The notes under the pieces: generated by a model
Told to the model about the DNA's origin: nothing
The model's database searches: none
Seen by the model: the letters and a program-made list of their open reading frames with translations, nothing else
Program-made: the position numbers and the translations under genes
DNA from: an uncultured Faecalibacterium sp.
Lineage (GTDB): Bacteria > Bacillota > Clostridia > Oscillospirales > Ruminococcaceae
NCBI GenBank assembly: GCA_934561115.1
Contig: CAKTFS010000007.1
Span: forward strand, 1 to 64,000
Direction: 5' to 3'
Length of the DNA stretch: 64,000 bases
Shown: positions 1-10,222 of the stretch, piece after piece
Layout of the letters: every line of letters begins with the position of its first letter
Numbering within the stretch: the stretch's first letter is position 1

Positions 1-3
1 AGT

Positions 4-49
4 CCAGAGGTAGGGAGGGGGGAGTCGGAACACCCCTCCCTGCCTCTGG
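4..49. repeat. 17-bp inverted repeat (hairpin) at window edge
   Basis: Arms at 4-20 and 33-49 are complementary over 17 bp with a single G/T mismatch, separated by 12 nt. No T-run follows on the plus strand, and the minus-strand side runs off the window, so it may be a terminator for a gene outside the window or part of a repeat. Confidence 0.5.
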
Positions 50-116
50 CCCAGCGGAGCGTCTTTGCTCGCTTGCGCCAAGCAGTAACTTTCCCTGCGG
101 AGCATGCACTTTTCTG

Positions 117-142
117 GTTCTCTTTTGCCACCAAAAGAGAAC
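117..142. repeat. perfect 11-bp hairpin downstream of the MarR gene
   Basis: Arms GTTCTCTTTTG (117-127) and CAAAAGAGAAC (132-142) pair perfectly around a 4-nt loop. It lies 19 nt beyond the stop of the MarR gene and could end its transcript, but the bases after it on the minus strand (CCAGAAAAG) are not a T-run, so a terminator call is weak. Confidence 0.4.
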
Positions 143-160
143 ATCCCTCGGCAAGCAACG

Positions 161-643
161 TTATTTCAACGCCTCCCGCAGCTTGTTCAGCAGCCGCAGC
201 AGCTCTGCGTTCTCCTCCTCGGTCAGCAGCCCGGCCACATAGTCGTCGGTCTGGTGGAAGGAAAGCAGGGTCTTTTCGTGCAGACGGATGCCCTCTTCGG
301 TCAAAACCAGCTGCTTGAGCCGGGCGTCCTGCGGCACACTCAGCCGCTGGATGTAACCCTTGCGCTCCATCAGCTGCAAAATGTTCGTCACGGTGGAGCG
401 GGTGATGGAAAACTCCCGCTCGATGTCCCGCTGGAACACCGGCTCGTCCCGGTGGCGGTAGAGATACTCGATGATCCACCCGTGCATGGGGGTGGTCTGC
501 TCTACCCCGTTGGCGCGGGAAAACTGGTTCAGTCTGCGGAAGATCAGGTTGTCCACCCGGCGCAGCTGGGCAGGGATGACCTGCGGCCCTTCCCACGGCG
601 GGTCCAGCTTGCAGTGCTGTTCAATAGGGTGCTCTGTACACAT
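161..643 (-). CDS. MarR family transcriptional regulator
   Basis: A 160-residue winged helix-turn-helix protein of typical MarR length. The DNA-binding region spans about residues 50-120: the recognition helix is around ITRSTVTNILQLMERKG (80-96), followed by a basic wing with the family-typical D-A-R pattern (QDARLKQL, 105-112). Such proteins act as dimeric repressors released by small ligands or oxidation. The gene is monocistronic, transcribed away from purC, and is preceded by a strong promoter whose downstream side carries an imperfect palindrome, which suggests autorepression. FabT of lactic acid bacteria is also MarR-type, and a fatty acid operon lies 4 kb away, but nothing in the sequence proves that link. 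The ligand and targets are unknown. Confidence 0.85.
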   Translation of the reverse strand: MCTEHPIEQHCKLDPPWEGPQVIPAQLRRVDNLIFRRLNQFSRANGVEQTTPMHGWIIEYLYRHRDEPVFQRDIEREFSITRSTVTNILQLMERKGYIQRLSVPQDARLKQLVLTEEGIRLHEKTLLSFHQTDDYVAGLLTEEENAELLRLLNKLREALK

Positions 644-675
644 AATGGTTTTCCTCTGTTTTGTTCAAATCGTTC

Positions 676-731
676 GATGTGAAACTGTTTGATACGATAC
701 ATATTTTACCCATCTCTCCGCCCCTTGTCAA
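676..731 (-). promoter_or_regulatory. promoter and possible operator of the MarR gene
   Basis: On the minus strand, TTGACA (726-731) and TAAAAT (703-708) are 17 bp apart, a near-ideal sigma-A promoter. Directly downstream lies the imperfect palindrome TCAAACAGTTTCA (about 681-693), a plausible site for autorepression by the encoded MarR protein. Operator function is inference. Confidence 0.7.
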
Positions 732-744
732 GAGGGCGGGACGC

Positions 745-787
745 AAAAAGGCCGCTGCGGAAAATTTTCCGCAGCAGCCTTGGTTTT
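745..787 (-). terminator. rho-independent terminator of purC
   Basis: GC-rich hairpin (GGCTGCTGCGGAAAA paired with TTTTCCGCAGCGGCC, one wobble) followed on the minus strand by a T-run, about 20 nt beyond the purC stop. Confidence 0.8.
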
Positions 788-805
788 TATGGATACGGGA
801 TACGC

Positions 806-1675
806 TTACAGCTTTTTGCCGGTCAGCAGCTCGTAGGCCTCCAGATACTTGGCAATGGTCTTGTCAATCACATCCTGCGGCAGGTCGTAGTTGCTGTCGG
901 GGTTGGCCTTCAGCCAGTCGCGCACGAACTGCTTGTCGAAGGAGGGCTGGCTGTGACCCGGCTCGTAGCCCTCCAGCGGCCAGAAGCGGGAGGAGTCCGG
1001 GGTCAGCATCTCGTCGCCCAGCACCACGTTGCCGTCCTCGTCCAGACCAAACTCGAACTTGGTGTCGGCAATGATGATGCCGCGGGACAGTGCATACTCG
1101 GCGCACTTCTTGTACAGAGCAATGGTGTAATCGCGCAGCTTGGTGGCGTACTCCAAACCGTGGCCGGGGAACTGCTTTTCCAGCACGTCGATGCTCTGCT
1201 CGTAGGAGATGTTCTCGTCGTGGTCGCCGATCTCTGCCTTGGTGGAGGGGGTGTAGATGGGCTCGGGCAGCTTATCGGACTCCTGCAGGCCCTCGGGCAG
1301 CTGGATGCCGCACACCTTGCCGGTCTTCTGGTAGCTGGCCCAGCCGCTGCCGGTAATGTAGCCGCGCACGATGCACTCGATGGGCAGCATGGTCAGCTTG
1401 CGGCACATCATGCTGTTGCCGGTGAACTGGGGCTGACGGAAGAACTCCGGCATATCCTGTACATCCACGCTCAGCATGTGGTTGGGCAGCAGATCGCGGG
1501 TATAATCGAACCAGAACTTGCTCATCTGGGTGAGCACGGTGCCCTTTTTGGTAACCTTGTTTTTCAGGATGACGTCAAACGCAGAAATGCGGTCGGTGGC
1601 AACCATGATCAGGCTGTCGCCATTGTCGTAGATCTCGCGGACCTTGCCTTCTTTGATGGGTTTGAACTCTGTCAT
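806..1675 (-). CDS. purC: phosphoribosylaminoimidazole-succinocarboxamide synthase
   Basis: SAICAR synthetase (289 aa) joins CAIR and aspartate with ATP hydrolysis in de novo purine synthesis, in the cytoplasm. The protein opens with the family-typical KPIKEGKVREIYD and carries the substrate-binding stretches DTKFEFGLDEDG and TPDSSRFWPLEGYEPG. The chosen ATG at 1675 follows GGAG at the correct spacing; an in-frame ATG at 1690 lies over that ribosome site and is rejected. The gene stands alone: no other pur gene lies in the window. A weak promoter (TAGAAT at 1741-1746) may serve it. Length and conservation are normal. Confidence 0.95.
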   Translation of the reverse strand: MTEFKPIKEGKVREIYDNGDSLIMVATDRISAFDVILKNKVTKKGTVLTQMSKFWFDYTRDLLPNHMLSVDVQDMPEFFRQPQFTGNSMMCRKLTMLPIECIVRGYITGSGWASYQKTGKVCGIQLPEGLQESDKLPEPIYTPSTKAEIGDHDENISYEQSIDVLEKQFPGHGLEYATKLRDYTIALYKKCAEYALSRGIIIADTKFEFGLDEDGNVVLGDEMLTPDSSRFWPLEGYEPGHSQPSFDKQFVRDWLKANPDSNYDLPQDVIDKTIAKYLEAYELLTGKKL

Positions 1676-1767
1676 AATCAAACACTCCATTTTTCCATGT
1701 TCTCGGCAGCGCAGCAGCGCGGCGCAGTTCTTACCCTACTATTCTACCATACTGCCGCGCGGTTTAA

Positions 1768-3438
<1,671 letters not shown>

Positions 3439-3517
3439 GCCAACGCCCCGGCACTGTTTGCGGAACAGCAGCGCCGGGGCAAAGTGTGTGAGGACGAACC
3501 GATAACGGAGAAAATTT

Positions 3518-4573
3518 ATGACACCACAGATCATTGCACACCGCGGTGCTTCCTATCTTGCACCGGAAAACACCCTGACAGCCTTTAAAAAAGCCATGGA
3601 GCTGGGCGCGGACGGCGTAGAGATGGACGTACAGCAGACCAGCGATGCCGGGCTTGTGATCCACCATGATTATATGATCGATCTGCACACGGATATTTCC
3701 GGCAAGATCTACGATATGACCATGGGCGATTTAAAAAAGCTGGATTTCGGCAGCTGGAAGGACGTCAGCTTTCGGGACGAGAAGATCGCCACCCTGCAGG
3801 AAGCCATGGAGCTGTGCAAACAGATGCCGGGATGCACCGTGCATCTGGAACTGAAATCCACTATGGACAACGACCCGGAGTTTGTGCCCCGGGTGCTGGA
3901 GGTGCTGCAGCAGACGGAGATCGTGGATCAGGTGATCCTTGTTTCCTTCAACCACGCGCTGCTGCGGCAGGCAAAGCAGCTGCTGCCCGGGCTGCGGGTA
4001 GGGGCGCTTGTATACGGCGCGCTGGAAAGCCTGCTGCTGCCGCCGCCCATCATCTGGAAGGATCTGGGGCTGACCAACGGCATGGACGACGACATGGAAG
4101 CAATGGACACTGCCCTGCCGGAGGATGCAGCAGACGAGGAAAACTGCAGCTGGATGACCCGCTGGATGAGCGATAAGGTAAATATGCTGCAGGCAAGCTT
4201 TCCCGGCGAGAGCCTGAACGAGATCTACAAAAACCTGATGGCACAGCGGGATCTGCCCGCCTATATCCGCAGTCTGGACTTTGTGCCGGAGTGGGTCAGC
4301 TGCGAGTACCATACCGCCTACAAAAACGCCGGTTTCATTGACAAACTGCACGAGATGGGCATCAAGGTGTCTTTGTGGACGGTGGACACGGAGGATTCCG
4401 TCCGCAGTCTGCTGCGCACCAGCGCCGATGCCTACATCACCAACCGCCCTGACCGTGTGCGGGAGTGGATAGAGAAGGAGCAGGCGGCGACCGCCCCGGC
4501 AGAGCCTGCCCCCGCTGCTGAAGCAGCCGCCGGGACAGCCGCCGCAGAACATGAAAGTCAATTTTCCGAATAA
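3518..4573 (+). CDS. glycerophosphodiester phosphodiesterase family protein
   Basis: A 351-residue GDPD-family TIM barrel that would split glycerophosphodiesters into glycerol-3-phosphate and an alcohol. It starts with the hallmark IAHRGASYLAPENT (catalytic His, Arg, Glu and Asn), then GADGVEMDVQQT and the second catalytic histidine in VIHHDYM. There is no signal peptide, so it is cytoplasmic (UgpQ-like). It is longer than usual: about residues 175-265 form an acidic insert (TNGMDDDMEAMDTALPED) within the barrel, and the last 40 residues are an Ala/Pro/Glu tail of low complexity. The usual C-terminal WTVDTED motif is present. It follows the GH1 gene; the short hairpin between them has no T-run. 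Confidence 0.88.
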   Translation: MTPQIIAHRGASYLAPENTLTAFKKAMELGADGVEMDVQQTSDAGLVIHHDYMIDLHTDISGKIYDMTMGDLKKLDFGSWKDVSFRDEKIATLQEAMELCKQMPGCTVHLELKSTMDNDPEFVPRVLEVLQQTEIVDQVILVSFNHALLRQAKQLLPGLRVGALVYGALESLLLPPPIIWKDLGLTNGMDDDMEAMDTALPEDAADEENCSWMTRWMSDKVNMLQASFPGESLNEIYKNLMAQRDLPAYIRSLDFVPEWVSCEYHTAYKNAGFIDKLHEMGIKVSLWTVDTEDSVRSLLRTSADAYITNRPDRVREWIEKEQAATAPAEPAPAAEAAAGTAAAEHESQFSE

Positions 4574-4705
4574 AGGCTTCCCCCGGTCGGGGGAAGCTGT
4601 CACCGCAGGTGACTGATGAGGGCGCAGGACAGCAGCGTTTTGCCCTAAATACCCCTCATCCGGCGCTGCGCGCCACCTTCCCCCCAAGGGGTGAAGGCTT
4701 TTGTC
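4574..4705. repeat. partial copy of the palindromic intergenic repeat
   Basis: Contains CTTCCCCCGGTCGGGGGAAG, GTCACCGCAGGTGAC and an inverted second half ending in CCCCAAGGGGTGAAGG. These modules recur in the MITE-like family seen at 37.6, 46.0 and 55.2 kb. It lies 3' of the GDPD gene and 3' of the convergent fab operon. Confidence 0.6.
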
Positions 4706-4764
4706 CCGGCTCATGCTGCAAAATTGATTTCCGTGCACACAAAACGCTTATCAATAACCCCAAC

Positions 4765-4810
4765 AAAAAAGAGATAGGCTTTCCCGTAAAGGGATCGCCT
4801 ATCTCTTTTT
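4765..4810 (-). terminator. terminator of the fatty acid synthesis operon
   Basis: GAGATAGGC (4771-4779) pairs with GCCTATCTC (4797-4805), with an inner stem, and is followed on the minus strand by a T-run. It lies 11 nt beyond the fabZ stop and closes the operon. The A-rich other side could also make it act on the plus strand. Confidence 0.85.
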
Positions 4811-4820
4811 GCATTCATTT

Positions 4821-5291
4821 TTATTCTGCTGCGTCGGTCAGCACAAAGGTCAGCTCTGCGGTGACGGCGCACTTGCCGTCCACCCATGCCGAAGCCTTGC
4901 CCACGCCCACAGCGCCGTGCTGCTGCACCAGCTCGCAGTGCAGGGTGAGCACGTCCCCGGGGGTGACCTGCTTGCGGAAACGGGCACTCTTGATGCCGCC
5001 GAACAGCGCCAGCTTGCCCTTGTTTTCCGGCAGGCTCAGCGCCGCCACAGCGCCGGTCTGCGCCAGCGCTTCCAGCAGCAGTACGCCGGGCATGACCGGC
5101 TGCGCCGGGAAGTGGCCGTTGAAAAATTCCTCGTTGCGGGTGACACATTTGCGGCCGATGGCCCACTGCCCCGGCTCGTAGTCCAGAACGCGGTCCACAA
5201 GGGCAAAGGGGTAGCGGTGGGGCAAAATCTCCGCGATCTGCACACTGCTCAGAGTGTTGGCGTTTTCACGCACGGTACGGGGCTCTGCCAT
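4821..5291 (-). CDS. fabZ: 3-hydroxyacyl-ACP dehydratase FabZ
   Basis: A 156-residue hot-dog fold enzyme that removes water from 3-hydroxyacyl-ACP in the elongation cycle. The signature LLPHRYPF-like segment ([14 protein letters not shown]) and the catalytic motif [13 protein letters not shown] are present, with H60 and E74 as the active pair. It is the last gene of the fab operon, 3 nt after fabF, with ribosome site GGGAGG. No FabA or FabM lies here, so the route to unsaturated acyl chains must be elsewhere or be done by FabZ-type isomerisation, as in some Firmicutes. Confidence 0.95.
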   Translation of the reverse strand: MAEPRTVRENANTLSSVQIAEILPHRYPFALVDRVLDYEPGQWAIGRKCVTRNEEFFNGHFPAQPVMPGVLLLEALAQTGAVAALSLPENKGKLALFGGIKSARFRKQVTPGDVLTLHCELVQQHGAVGVGKASAWVDGKCAVTAELTFVLTDAAE

Positions 5292-5294
5292 GGG

Positions 5295-6533
5295 TCAGCC
5301 CTCCCATCTGCGCAGGGCGATGCAGGCGTTGTGACCGCCAAAGCCCAAGCTGTTGCTCAGCGCGTACTGCATCTCCTGCTGCCGCCCGGTGTTGGGCACA
5401 TAGTCCAGATCGCACTCCGGGTCGGGCTGGGCGTAGTGGATGGTGGGCGGGGCAAACTGATCCCGCAGCGCCAGCGCGGTGAACACGGCCTCGATGCCGC
5501 CCGCGCCGCCCAGCAGATGGCCGGTCATGCTCTTGGTGCTGACCACGGTCATCTCCTTTGCGTGTGCGCCGAACACGGCATGGATAGCGGCAGTCTCGCA
5601 GGCATCGTTCATGTGGGTGCCGGTGCCGTGGGCGTTGATGTGGTCCACCTGCTCCGGTGCGATATCCGCATCCACCAAGGTCAGCTTCATGCAGTCGATG
5701 GCACCCACGCCGCCGGGAGCCGGTGCGGTAAAGTGGTAGGCGTCGCAGTTGGCACCGTAGCCCACCACCTCGGCGTAGATGTGTGCGCCGCGTGCTCTTG
5801 CGTGCTCCAGCTCTTCCAGCACCAGCACACCGCTGCCCTCGCCCATGACAAAGCCGCCGCGGCGGGCGTCAAAGGGCAGGCTGGCAGCGTCCGGGTCGGT
5901 GGCGGTGGAAAGCGCCTTCATGCTGGTAAAGCCGCCAATGCCCAAGGGGCTGATGCAGCTCTCCGCGCCGCCGCAGACCATCACCGGCTCGTAGCCGTCC
6001 CGGATGCGGTGGAAGGCGTCGCCCACGGCATTGGTGCCGCCGGCGCAGGCCGTGACCGGGCAGGTGCACATGCCCTTCAGGCCGAAGCGGATAGCCACCT
6101 GCGCCGCTGCCATGTTGGCAATGGCCATGGGCACAAAGTAGGGGCTTACCTTCTCCATGCCCTTTTCCTCGCCGCGGGCATGCTGCTCCTCGATAGTGGG
6201 CAGACCGCCGATGCCGCTGGACAGGATGACGCCGATGTCCTTGCCCTCGGCCTCGGTATCAAGGCCGCTGTCTGCAATGGCTTCGGCGGCAGCGCCCAGT
6301 GCCAGCAGGGTGAAGCGTGCCATCTTGCGGACTTCCTTTTTGTCCACCACGGTCTCGGGGTCAAAGCCCTTTACCTCACCGGCCAGCTTGCACTTGAAGT
6401 CGGTGGTATCAAACTGGGTAATGGGGCCGATGCCGCATTTACCGGCACGGGCTGCCGCCCAGCTGTCGGCCACATTGTTGCCCAGCGGGTTCACCGTGCC
6501 AAGGCCGGTGATCACAACTCTGCGTTTTTCCAT
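5295..6533 (-). CDS. fabF: beta-ketoacyl-ACP synthase II FabF
   Basis: A 412-residue thiolase-fold condensing enzyme that extends acyl-ACP with malonyl-ACP. The Cys-His-His triad is C163 (VTACAGGTNA), H302 (INAHGTGTHMND) and H339 (MTGHLLGGAGG). The C-terminal SLGFGGHNACIALR is typical. The nucleophile motif reads TACAGG rather than the common TACATG or TACASG, a minor change next to an intact cysteine. It sits between fabG and fabZ; the start follows GGAGAACCCTT. It is the only KAS II-type enzyme in the operon. Confidence 0.95.
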   Translation of the reverse strand: MEKRRVVITGLGTVNPLGNNVADSWAAARAGKCGIGPITQFDTTDFKCKLAGEVKGFDPETVVDKKEVRKMARFTLLALGAAAEAIADSGLDTEAEGKDIGVILSSGIGGLPTIEEQHARGEEKGMEKVSPYFVPMAIANMAAAQVAIRFGLKGMCTCPVTACAGGTNAVGDAFHRIRDGYEPVMVCGGAESCISPLGIGGFTSMKALSTATDPDAASLPFDARRGGFVMGEGSGVLVLEELEHARARGAHIYAEVVGYGANCDAYHFTAPAPGGVGAIDCMKLTLVDADIAPEQVDHINAHGTGTHMNDACETAAIHAVFGAHAKEMTVVSTKSMTGHLLGGAGGIEAVFTALALRDQFAPPTIHYAQPDPECDLDYVPNTGRQQEMQYALSNSLGFGGHNACIALRRWEG

Positions 6534-6545
6534 AAGGGTTCTCCT

Positions 6546-7295
6546 TTACATTGCCATGCCGCCGTCCACACAGAGCACCTGCCCGGTGAGATAGCTGCTT
6601 TGTTCTGCGGCAAAAAACGCCACTGCCTGCGCCACATCCTCCGGCTGGCCTGCGCGGCCTGCGGGGATGCCCTGCGTCATGCCGGTGCGCACAGTCTCCG
6701 GCAGCACGGCAGTCATGTCGGTGTCGATAAAGCCGGGCGCTACCGCGTTCACGGTCACGTTCCGCGCGGCCAGCTCCCGGGCAAGGCTCTTGGTCAGGCC
6801 GATGAGCCCCGCCTTGCTGGCGGCGTAATTGGTCTGCCCGGCATTGCCGCGCAGCGCCACCACGCTGGAAAGGTTCACGATGCGGCCATAGCGCTGGCGC
6901 ACCATGCGGCGGGCGGCTTCCTTGCAGCAGAGAAAGGCGCTTTTCAGGTTGGTGTCCAGCACCGCGTCAAAATCCTGCTCGGTCAGGCGCAGGATCAGGT
7001 TGTCCCGGGTGATGCCCGCGTTGTTCACCAGCACATCCACCCGGCCAAAGGCCTCGGCGGCGGCATCGAACAGCGCTTTGCAGCCCTCGGCGGTGGATAC
7101 ATCCGCCTGCACGGTCACCGCCTGCACGCCCTCGGCGCGGCAGAGCGCTGCCGTCTGCTCCGCAGGCTCTGCGCCGTGGCAGTAGTTCACCACCACATTG
7201 CAGCCCTGCTTTGCCAGTGCCACGCACACTGCGCGGCCAATGCCCCGGCTGCCGCCGGTGACGATGGCGGCGCGGGTCAGCTTTTCTTCGCTCAT
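6546..7295 (-). CDS. fabG: 3-oxoacyl-ACP reductase FabG
   Basis: A 249-residue short-chain dehydrogenase that reduces 3-ketoacyl-ACP with NADPH. It has the Rossmann motif TGGSRGIG (13-20), NNAG (94-97), and the catalytic Ser144, Tyr157 and Lys161 (NYAASKAG). The ATG at 7295 overlaps the fabD stop as ATGA and follows AAGGA within fabD; an in-frame ATG at 7310 would overlap this ribosome site. The C-terminal QVLCVDGGMAM is the usual tetramer-forming tail. Confidence 0.95.
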   Translation of the reverse strand: MSEEKLTRAAIVTGGSRGIGRAVCVALAKQGCNVVVNYCHGAEPAEQTAALCRAEGVQAVTVQADVSTAEGCKALFDAAAEAFGRVDVLVNNAGITRDNLILRLTEQDFDAVLDTNLKSAFLCCKEAARRMVRQRYGRIVNLSSVVALRGNAGQTNYAASKAGLIGLTKSLARELAARNVTVNAVAPGFIDTDMTAVLPETVRTGMTQGIPAGRAGQPEDVAQAVAFFAAEQSSYLTGQVLCVDGGMAM

Positions 7296-8224
7296 TCTGC
7301 TTCCTTCCATGCGGTCAGCACCGCATCCAGCTGTTCCGGGGTCTCCACTGCGGTGCAGACCACCCCGGGCAGGGTCTTTTTCACAAAACCGCTCAGGGCG
7401 TTGCCGGGGCCGACTTCCAGAATGTGGTCTACGCCCAGCTCACCCAGACGGCGCAGGGTATCTTCCATGTAAACGCTGCTCTGCACCTGCTTTACCAGCA
7501 GCTGCGGGATGCTGTCGGTCTCGGCCTTTTCATGCCCCAGACAGTTGAACAGCACCGGCGTCTCCATGGTGCCGAAGCTTTCGCCCGCAAAGCGCTGTGC
7601 CAGCGCATCTCCTGCGGGAGCCATCAGCCTTGTGTGGAAGGGGCCGCTGACCTTCAGCGGGATGCAGCGGCGGGCACCGGCTTCCTTTGCCAGCGCAGCG
7701 GCCTGCTCTACAGCGGCCTTCTCGCCGCCGATGACCAGCTGCCCCGGGCAGTTGTAGTTGCAGATCTGCACACAGCCCGCCGCAGCAGCCTGTTCGCAGC
7801 AGGCAGACAGCTTTTCTCTGTCCAGCCCCAGCACGGCGGTCATGCCGCAGTCAAGGCCCTTTGCAGCTTCGGCCATGGCCTTGCCCCGGAAGGCGGTCAG
7901 CTCGATGGCCTGCTTTGCGGTGAACACCCCGGCTGCCTGCAGCGCGGAGTATTCGCCCAGCGAAAGTCCCGCCAGATAGGCGGGCTTTACGCCCTTTTCG
8001 GCCAGCACAGCGGTCACGCCGCAGGCAAAGGCCACCATGCAGGGCTGGGTGTATTCGGTCTGGTTCAAAACGCCGTCCGGGTCCTCAAAGCAGACGCGGT
8101 GCAGGTCAAAATCCAGCGCTGCGCTGTCAAAGGCCGCCCGGAAGGCGGGAGATGCTTCGTAAAATTCCTTGCCCATGCCGGGGTGCTGCGCACCCTGACC
8201 GGCGTAAAGTACGGCAAGCTTCAT
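7292..8224 (-). CDS. fabD: malonyl-CoA:ACP transacylase FabD
   Basis: A 310-residue acyltransferase that loads malonate from CoA onto ACP. The nucleophile S88 lies in GLSLGEYSA, the oxyanion region in AGQGAQHPGMG (8-18), and the partner H197 in GPFHTRLM. The start at 8224 overlaps the stop of the upstream FabK-like gene as ATGA and follows GGAGG; the longer open frame upstream is the overlapping neighbour read out of phase. Both ends of the gene are coupled, which suggests strict stoichiometry across the operon. Confidence 0.95.
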   Translation of the reverse strand: MKLAVLYAGQGAQHPGMGKEFYEASPAFRAAFDSAALDFDLHRVCFEDPDGVLNQTEYTQPCMVAFACGVTAVLAEKGVKPAYLAGLSLGEYSALQAAGVFTAKQAIELTAFRGKAMAEAAKGLDCGMTAVLGLDREKLSACCEQAAAAGCVQICNYNCPGQLVIGGEKAAVEQAAALAKEAGARRCIPLKVSGPFHTRLMAPAGDALAQRFAGESFGTMETPVLFNCLGHEKAETDSIPQLLVKQVQSSVYMEDTLRRLGELGVDHILEVGPGNALSGFVKKTLPGVVCTAVETPEQLDAVLTAWKEAE

Positions 8225-9288
8225 AAATTCTGCCTCCATTCGGTCACAAGTTCGTCCATCAGCTCGCGCACGGTGCGCATCCGGTCCAGCCTGCCCACGT
8301 TTTCGCCGCAGAAGAAGAGCCCCTCCTCCACGTTGCCCTTCACCGCCTCGATGAGGGCGTGGGTGATGCAGTAGGGCACGGCGGCGGGGTCGCAGGTCTT
8401 GAGGCACCGGGCACAGTGCTTGGGCGGGAAGCGTTTGCCCTCGGCCAACGCCTGCACCAGCGGGGTGTTCAGCGCGCGGCCGGGCATTCCCACCGGGCTG
8501 TGGATGATGCGCACATCCTCCGGCTTAGCCGCCAGCAGCACGTCCTTATAGGTCTGGGAGGCGTCGCACTCGTAGGTAGGGATAAAGCGGGTGGCAAGCT
8601 GCACGCCTGCAGCGCCAAGCTTTGTAAAGTGTGCCATGTCGGCACCGGTGTACACGCCGCCCGCCACGAATACCGGGATGGCGTGGCCGTATTGCTCCTC
8701 GTAGGGCTTTACCTCGGCCAGCACCCCGGGCAGGATCTCGTCCAAAGTCTGGCAGCGGTCGGCCAGCAGGTCCTCCTCGGCAAAGCCGAGATGCCCGCCC
8801 GCCTTGCAGCCCTCGATGACCACAAAATCGGCGGTGCGGTCAAAGCCCTTTGCCCAGCGGCGCAGGATGAGCTTTGCCGCCCGGGCGCTGGATACGATGG
8901 GCGCAATGGCCACCTCTTTGGTGTCCACGATGCCCGGCAGCTCCAGCGGCAGACCCGCACCGGAGACCACGGCATCCACCCCCGCCGCCACGGCGGTGCG
9001 GATGGCCTCGGCGTAGTCCCGGGTGGCTACCATCGCGTTGATGGCTACCAGACCCATGCCCCCGGCAATGGCCTTGGCTTTTTGGATCTCTGCGGTCAGG
9101 GCGCGGTGGTTGGCTGCCGCCGGGTCGCGGGCAAAATCCGGCTCGCGGTAGCCTGCATCGGCGGTGGAGATGCACCCCATGCCGCCGCAGGCCGCTACCG
9201 CACCGGCCAGCCCGCCCAGCGAGACGCCCACGCCCATGCCGCCCTGCAAAATGGGTACTTGCAGGGGCTTGCCGCCAAGGGTCAGCAT
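8221..9288 (-). CDS. second FabK/nitronate monooxygenase-family flavoprotein
   Basis: A 355-residue FMN-dependent TIM barrel of the NMO/FabK family directly after fabK. It has PILQGGMGVGVSLGGLA at the N-terminus, the FMN-phosphate region EGCKAGGHLGF (about 165-175) and FVAGGVYTGADM. Unlike fabK, it adds a C-terminal segment with several cysteines (HCARCLKTCDPAAVPYC), a pattern seen in clostridial NMO-family proteins and possibly metal- or Fe-S-binding. It starts within the last codons of fabK (ATG 9288, fabK stop 9282-9284). It may be a second enoyl-ACP reductase, a nitronate monooxygenase, or an accessory oxidase; position in the operon favours a role in lipid synthesis, but this is inference. 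Confidence 0.75.
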   Translation of the reverse strand: MLTLGGKPLQVPILQGGMGVGVSLGGLAGAVAACGGMGCISTADAGYREPDFARDPAAANHRALTAEIQKAKAIAGGMGLVAINAMVATRDYAEAIRTAVAAGVDAVVSGAGLPLELPGIVDTKEVAIAPIVSSARAAKLILRRWAKGFDRTADFVVIEGCKAGGHLGFAEEDLLADRCQTLDEILPGVLAEVKPYEEQYGHAIPVFVAGGVYTGADMAHFTKLGAAGVQLATRFIPTYECDASQTYKDVLLAAKPEDVRIIHSPVGMPGRALNTPLVQALAEGKRFPPKHCARCLKTCDPAAVPYCITHALIEAVKGNVEEGLFFCGENVGRLDRMRTVRELMDELVTEWRQNL

Positions 9289-10217
9289 TCGGTGCTCAGC
9301 GCGGCAATGCGCTGCCTCCCGCCCTGCCACAGGTCGGCAAGGATGTCGGCCACGGGGCGTACCTCGTGCAGCATTCCGGCCACCTGACCGGCCATCAGGC
9401 TGCCGCTTACCGTGTCGCCCTCAAAGACGGCGCGGCGCAGGCTGCCCAGCGTGTATTTCTCCAGTTCCATCTTATCCGCGCCCGCCTTTTCCTGACGGAC
9501 ATACTCCCGGCTCATGCGGTTTTTCAGCACACGCACCGGTGCGCCCACAGTGCGTCCGGTGACGATGGTATCACTGTCCCCGGCTTTGAGCAGCGCGGCC
9601 TTGTAGTTGGGGTGAATAGGGCACTCCTCGCTTGCCAGCAGGCAGGTGCCTACCTGCACCCCGCAGGCGCCCAGCGCCAGCGCAGCTGCCAACTGACGAC
9701 CATCTGCAATGCCGCCTGCGGCGATGACCGGCACGCTGACCGCGTCCACCACCTGCGGCACCAGTGCCATGGTGGTCATCTCGCCCACATGGCCGCCGCT
9801 CTCGGTGCCCTCGGCGATGACGGCGTCGATGCCCAGCGGCTCCAAGTGCCGTGCCAGCACGGCAGCAGCCACCACCGGGATCACCTTGATGCCGGCAGCT
9901 TTCCACATGGGAACGTATTTTCCCGGGTTGCCTGCGCCGGTGGTGACCACGGCGACCTTTTCCTCCACCACGATCTGGGCAAACTCGTCTGCCTGCGGGT
10001 GCATGAGCATGATGTTCACACCAAAGGGCTTGTCGGTCAGCTCCCGGCAGCGGCGGATGTTCTGGCGCAGGGTATCGGCATTCATGCCGCCCGCACCGAT
10101 GATGCCCAGCGCACCGGCGTTGGAACAGGCGGCGGCAAACTCGCCGGTGGCAATGTTGGCCATGCCGCCCTGAATGATGGGGTATTTCGTCCCCAGGATC
10201 TCGTTTAAAAGTTTCAT
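9282..10217 (-). CDS. fabK: enoyl-ACP reductase II FabK
   Basis: A 311-residue FMN-dependent enoyl-ACP reductase that performs the last step of each elongation round with NAD(P)H. It shows the classic FabK features: PIIQGGMANIATGEFAAA at the start, VVTTGAGNPGKYVP, EGTESGGHVGEMTTMALVP with the FMN-phosphate/catalytic His region, and AAGGIADGRQ. No FabI is present, so this is probably the main enoyl reductase (an enzyme class naturally insensitive to triclosan-type FabI inhibitors). It follows fabH by 5 nt and overlaps the next FabK-like gene. Confidence 0.93.
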   Translation of the reverse strand: MKLLNEILGTKYPIIQGGMANIATGEFAAACSNAGALGIIGAGGMNADTLRQNIRRCRELTDKPFGVNIMLMHPQADEFAQIVVEEKVAVVTTGAGNPGKYVPMWKAAGIKVIPVVAAAVLARHLEPLGIDAVIAEGTESGGHVGEMTTMALVPQVVDAVSVPVIAAGGIADGRQLAAALALGACGVQVGTCLLASEECPIHPNYKAALLKAGDSDTIVTGRTVGAPVRVLKNRMSREYVRQEKAGADKMELEKYTLGSLRRAVFEGDTVSGSLMAGQVAGMLHEVRPVADILADLWQGGRQRIAALSTEC

Positions 10218-10222
10218 GGTCT

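Noticed and set aside
676..700. Possible shared operator between the MarR gene and the fab operon (words like GTTYGATAC)
   Set aside because: The resemblance to the fab leader (about 13309-13318) is only 8-9 bases without matching symmetry, so a FabT-type link is not supported.
4809..7472. 887-codon open frame on the plus strand across fabZ, fabF and fabG
   Set aside because: It runs antisense to three certain genes, has a His/Gly/Ala-biased composition typical of GC-rich shadow frames, and no ribosome site or family.
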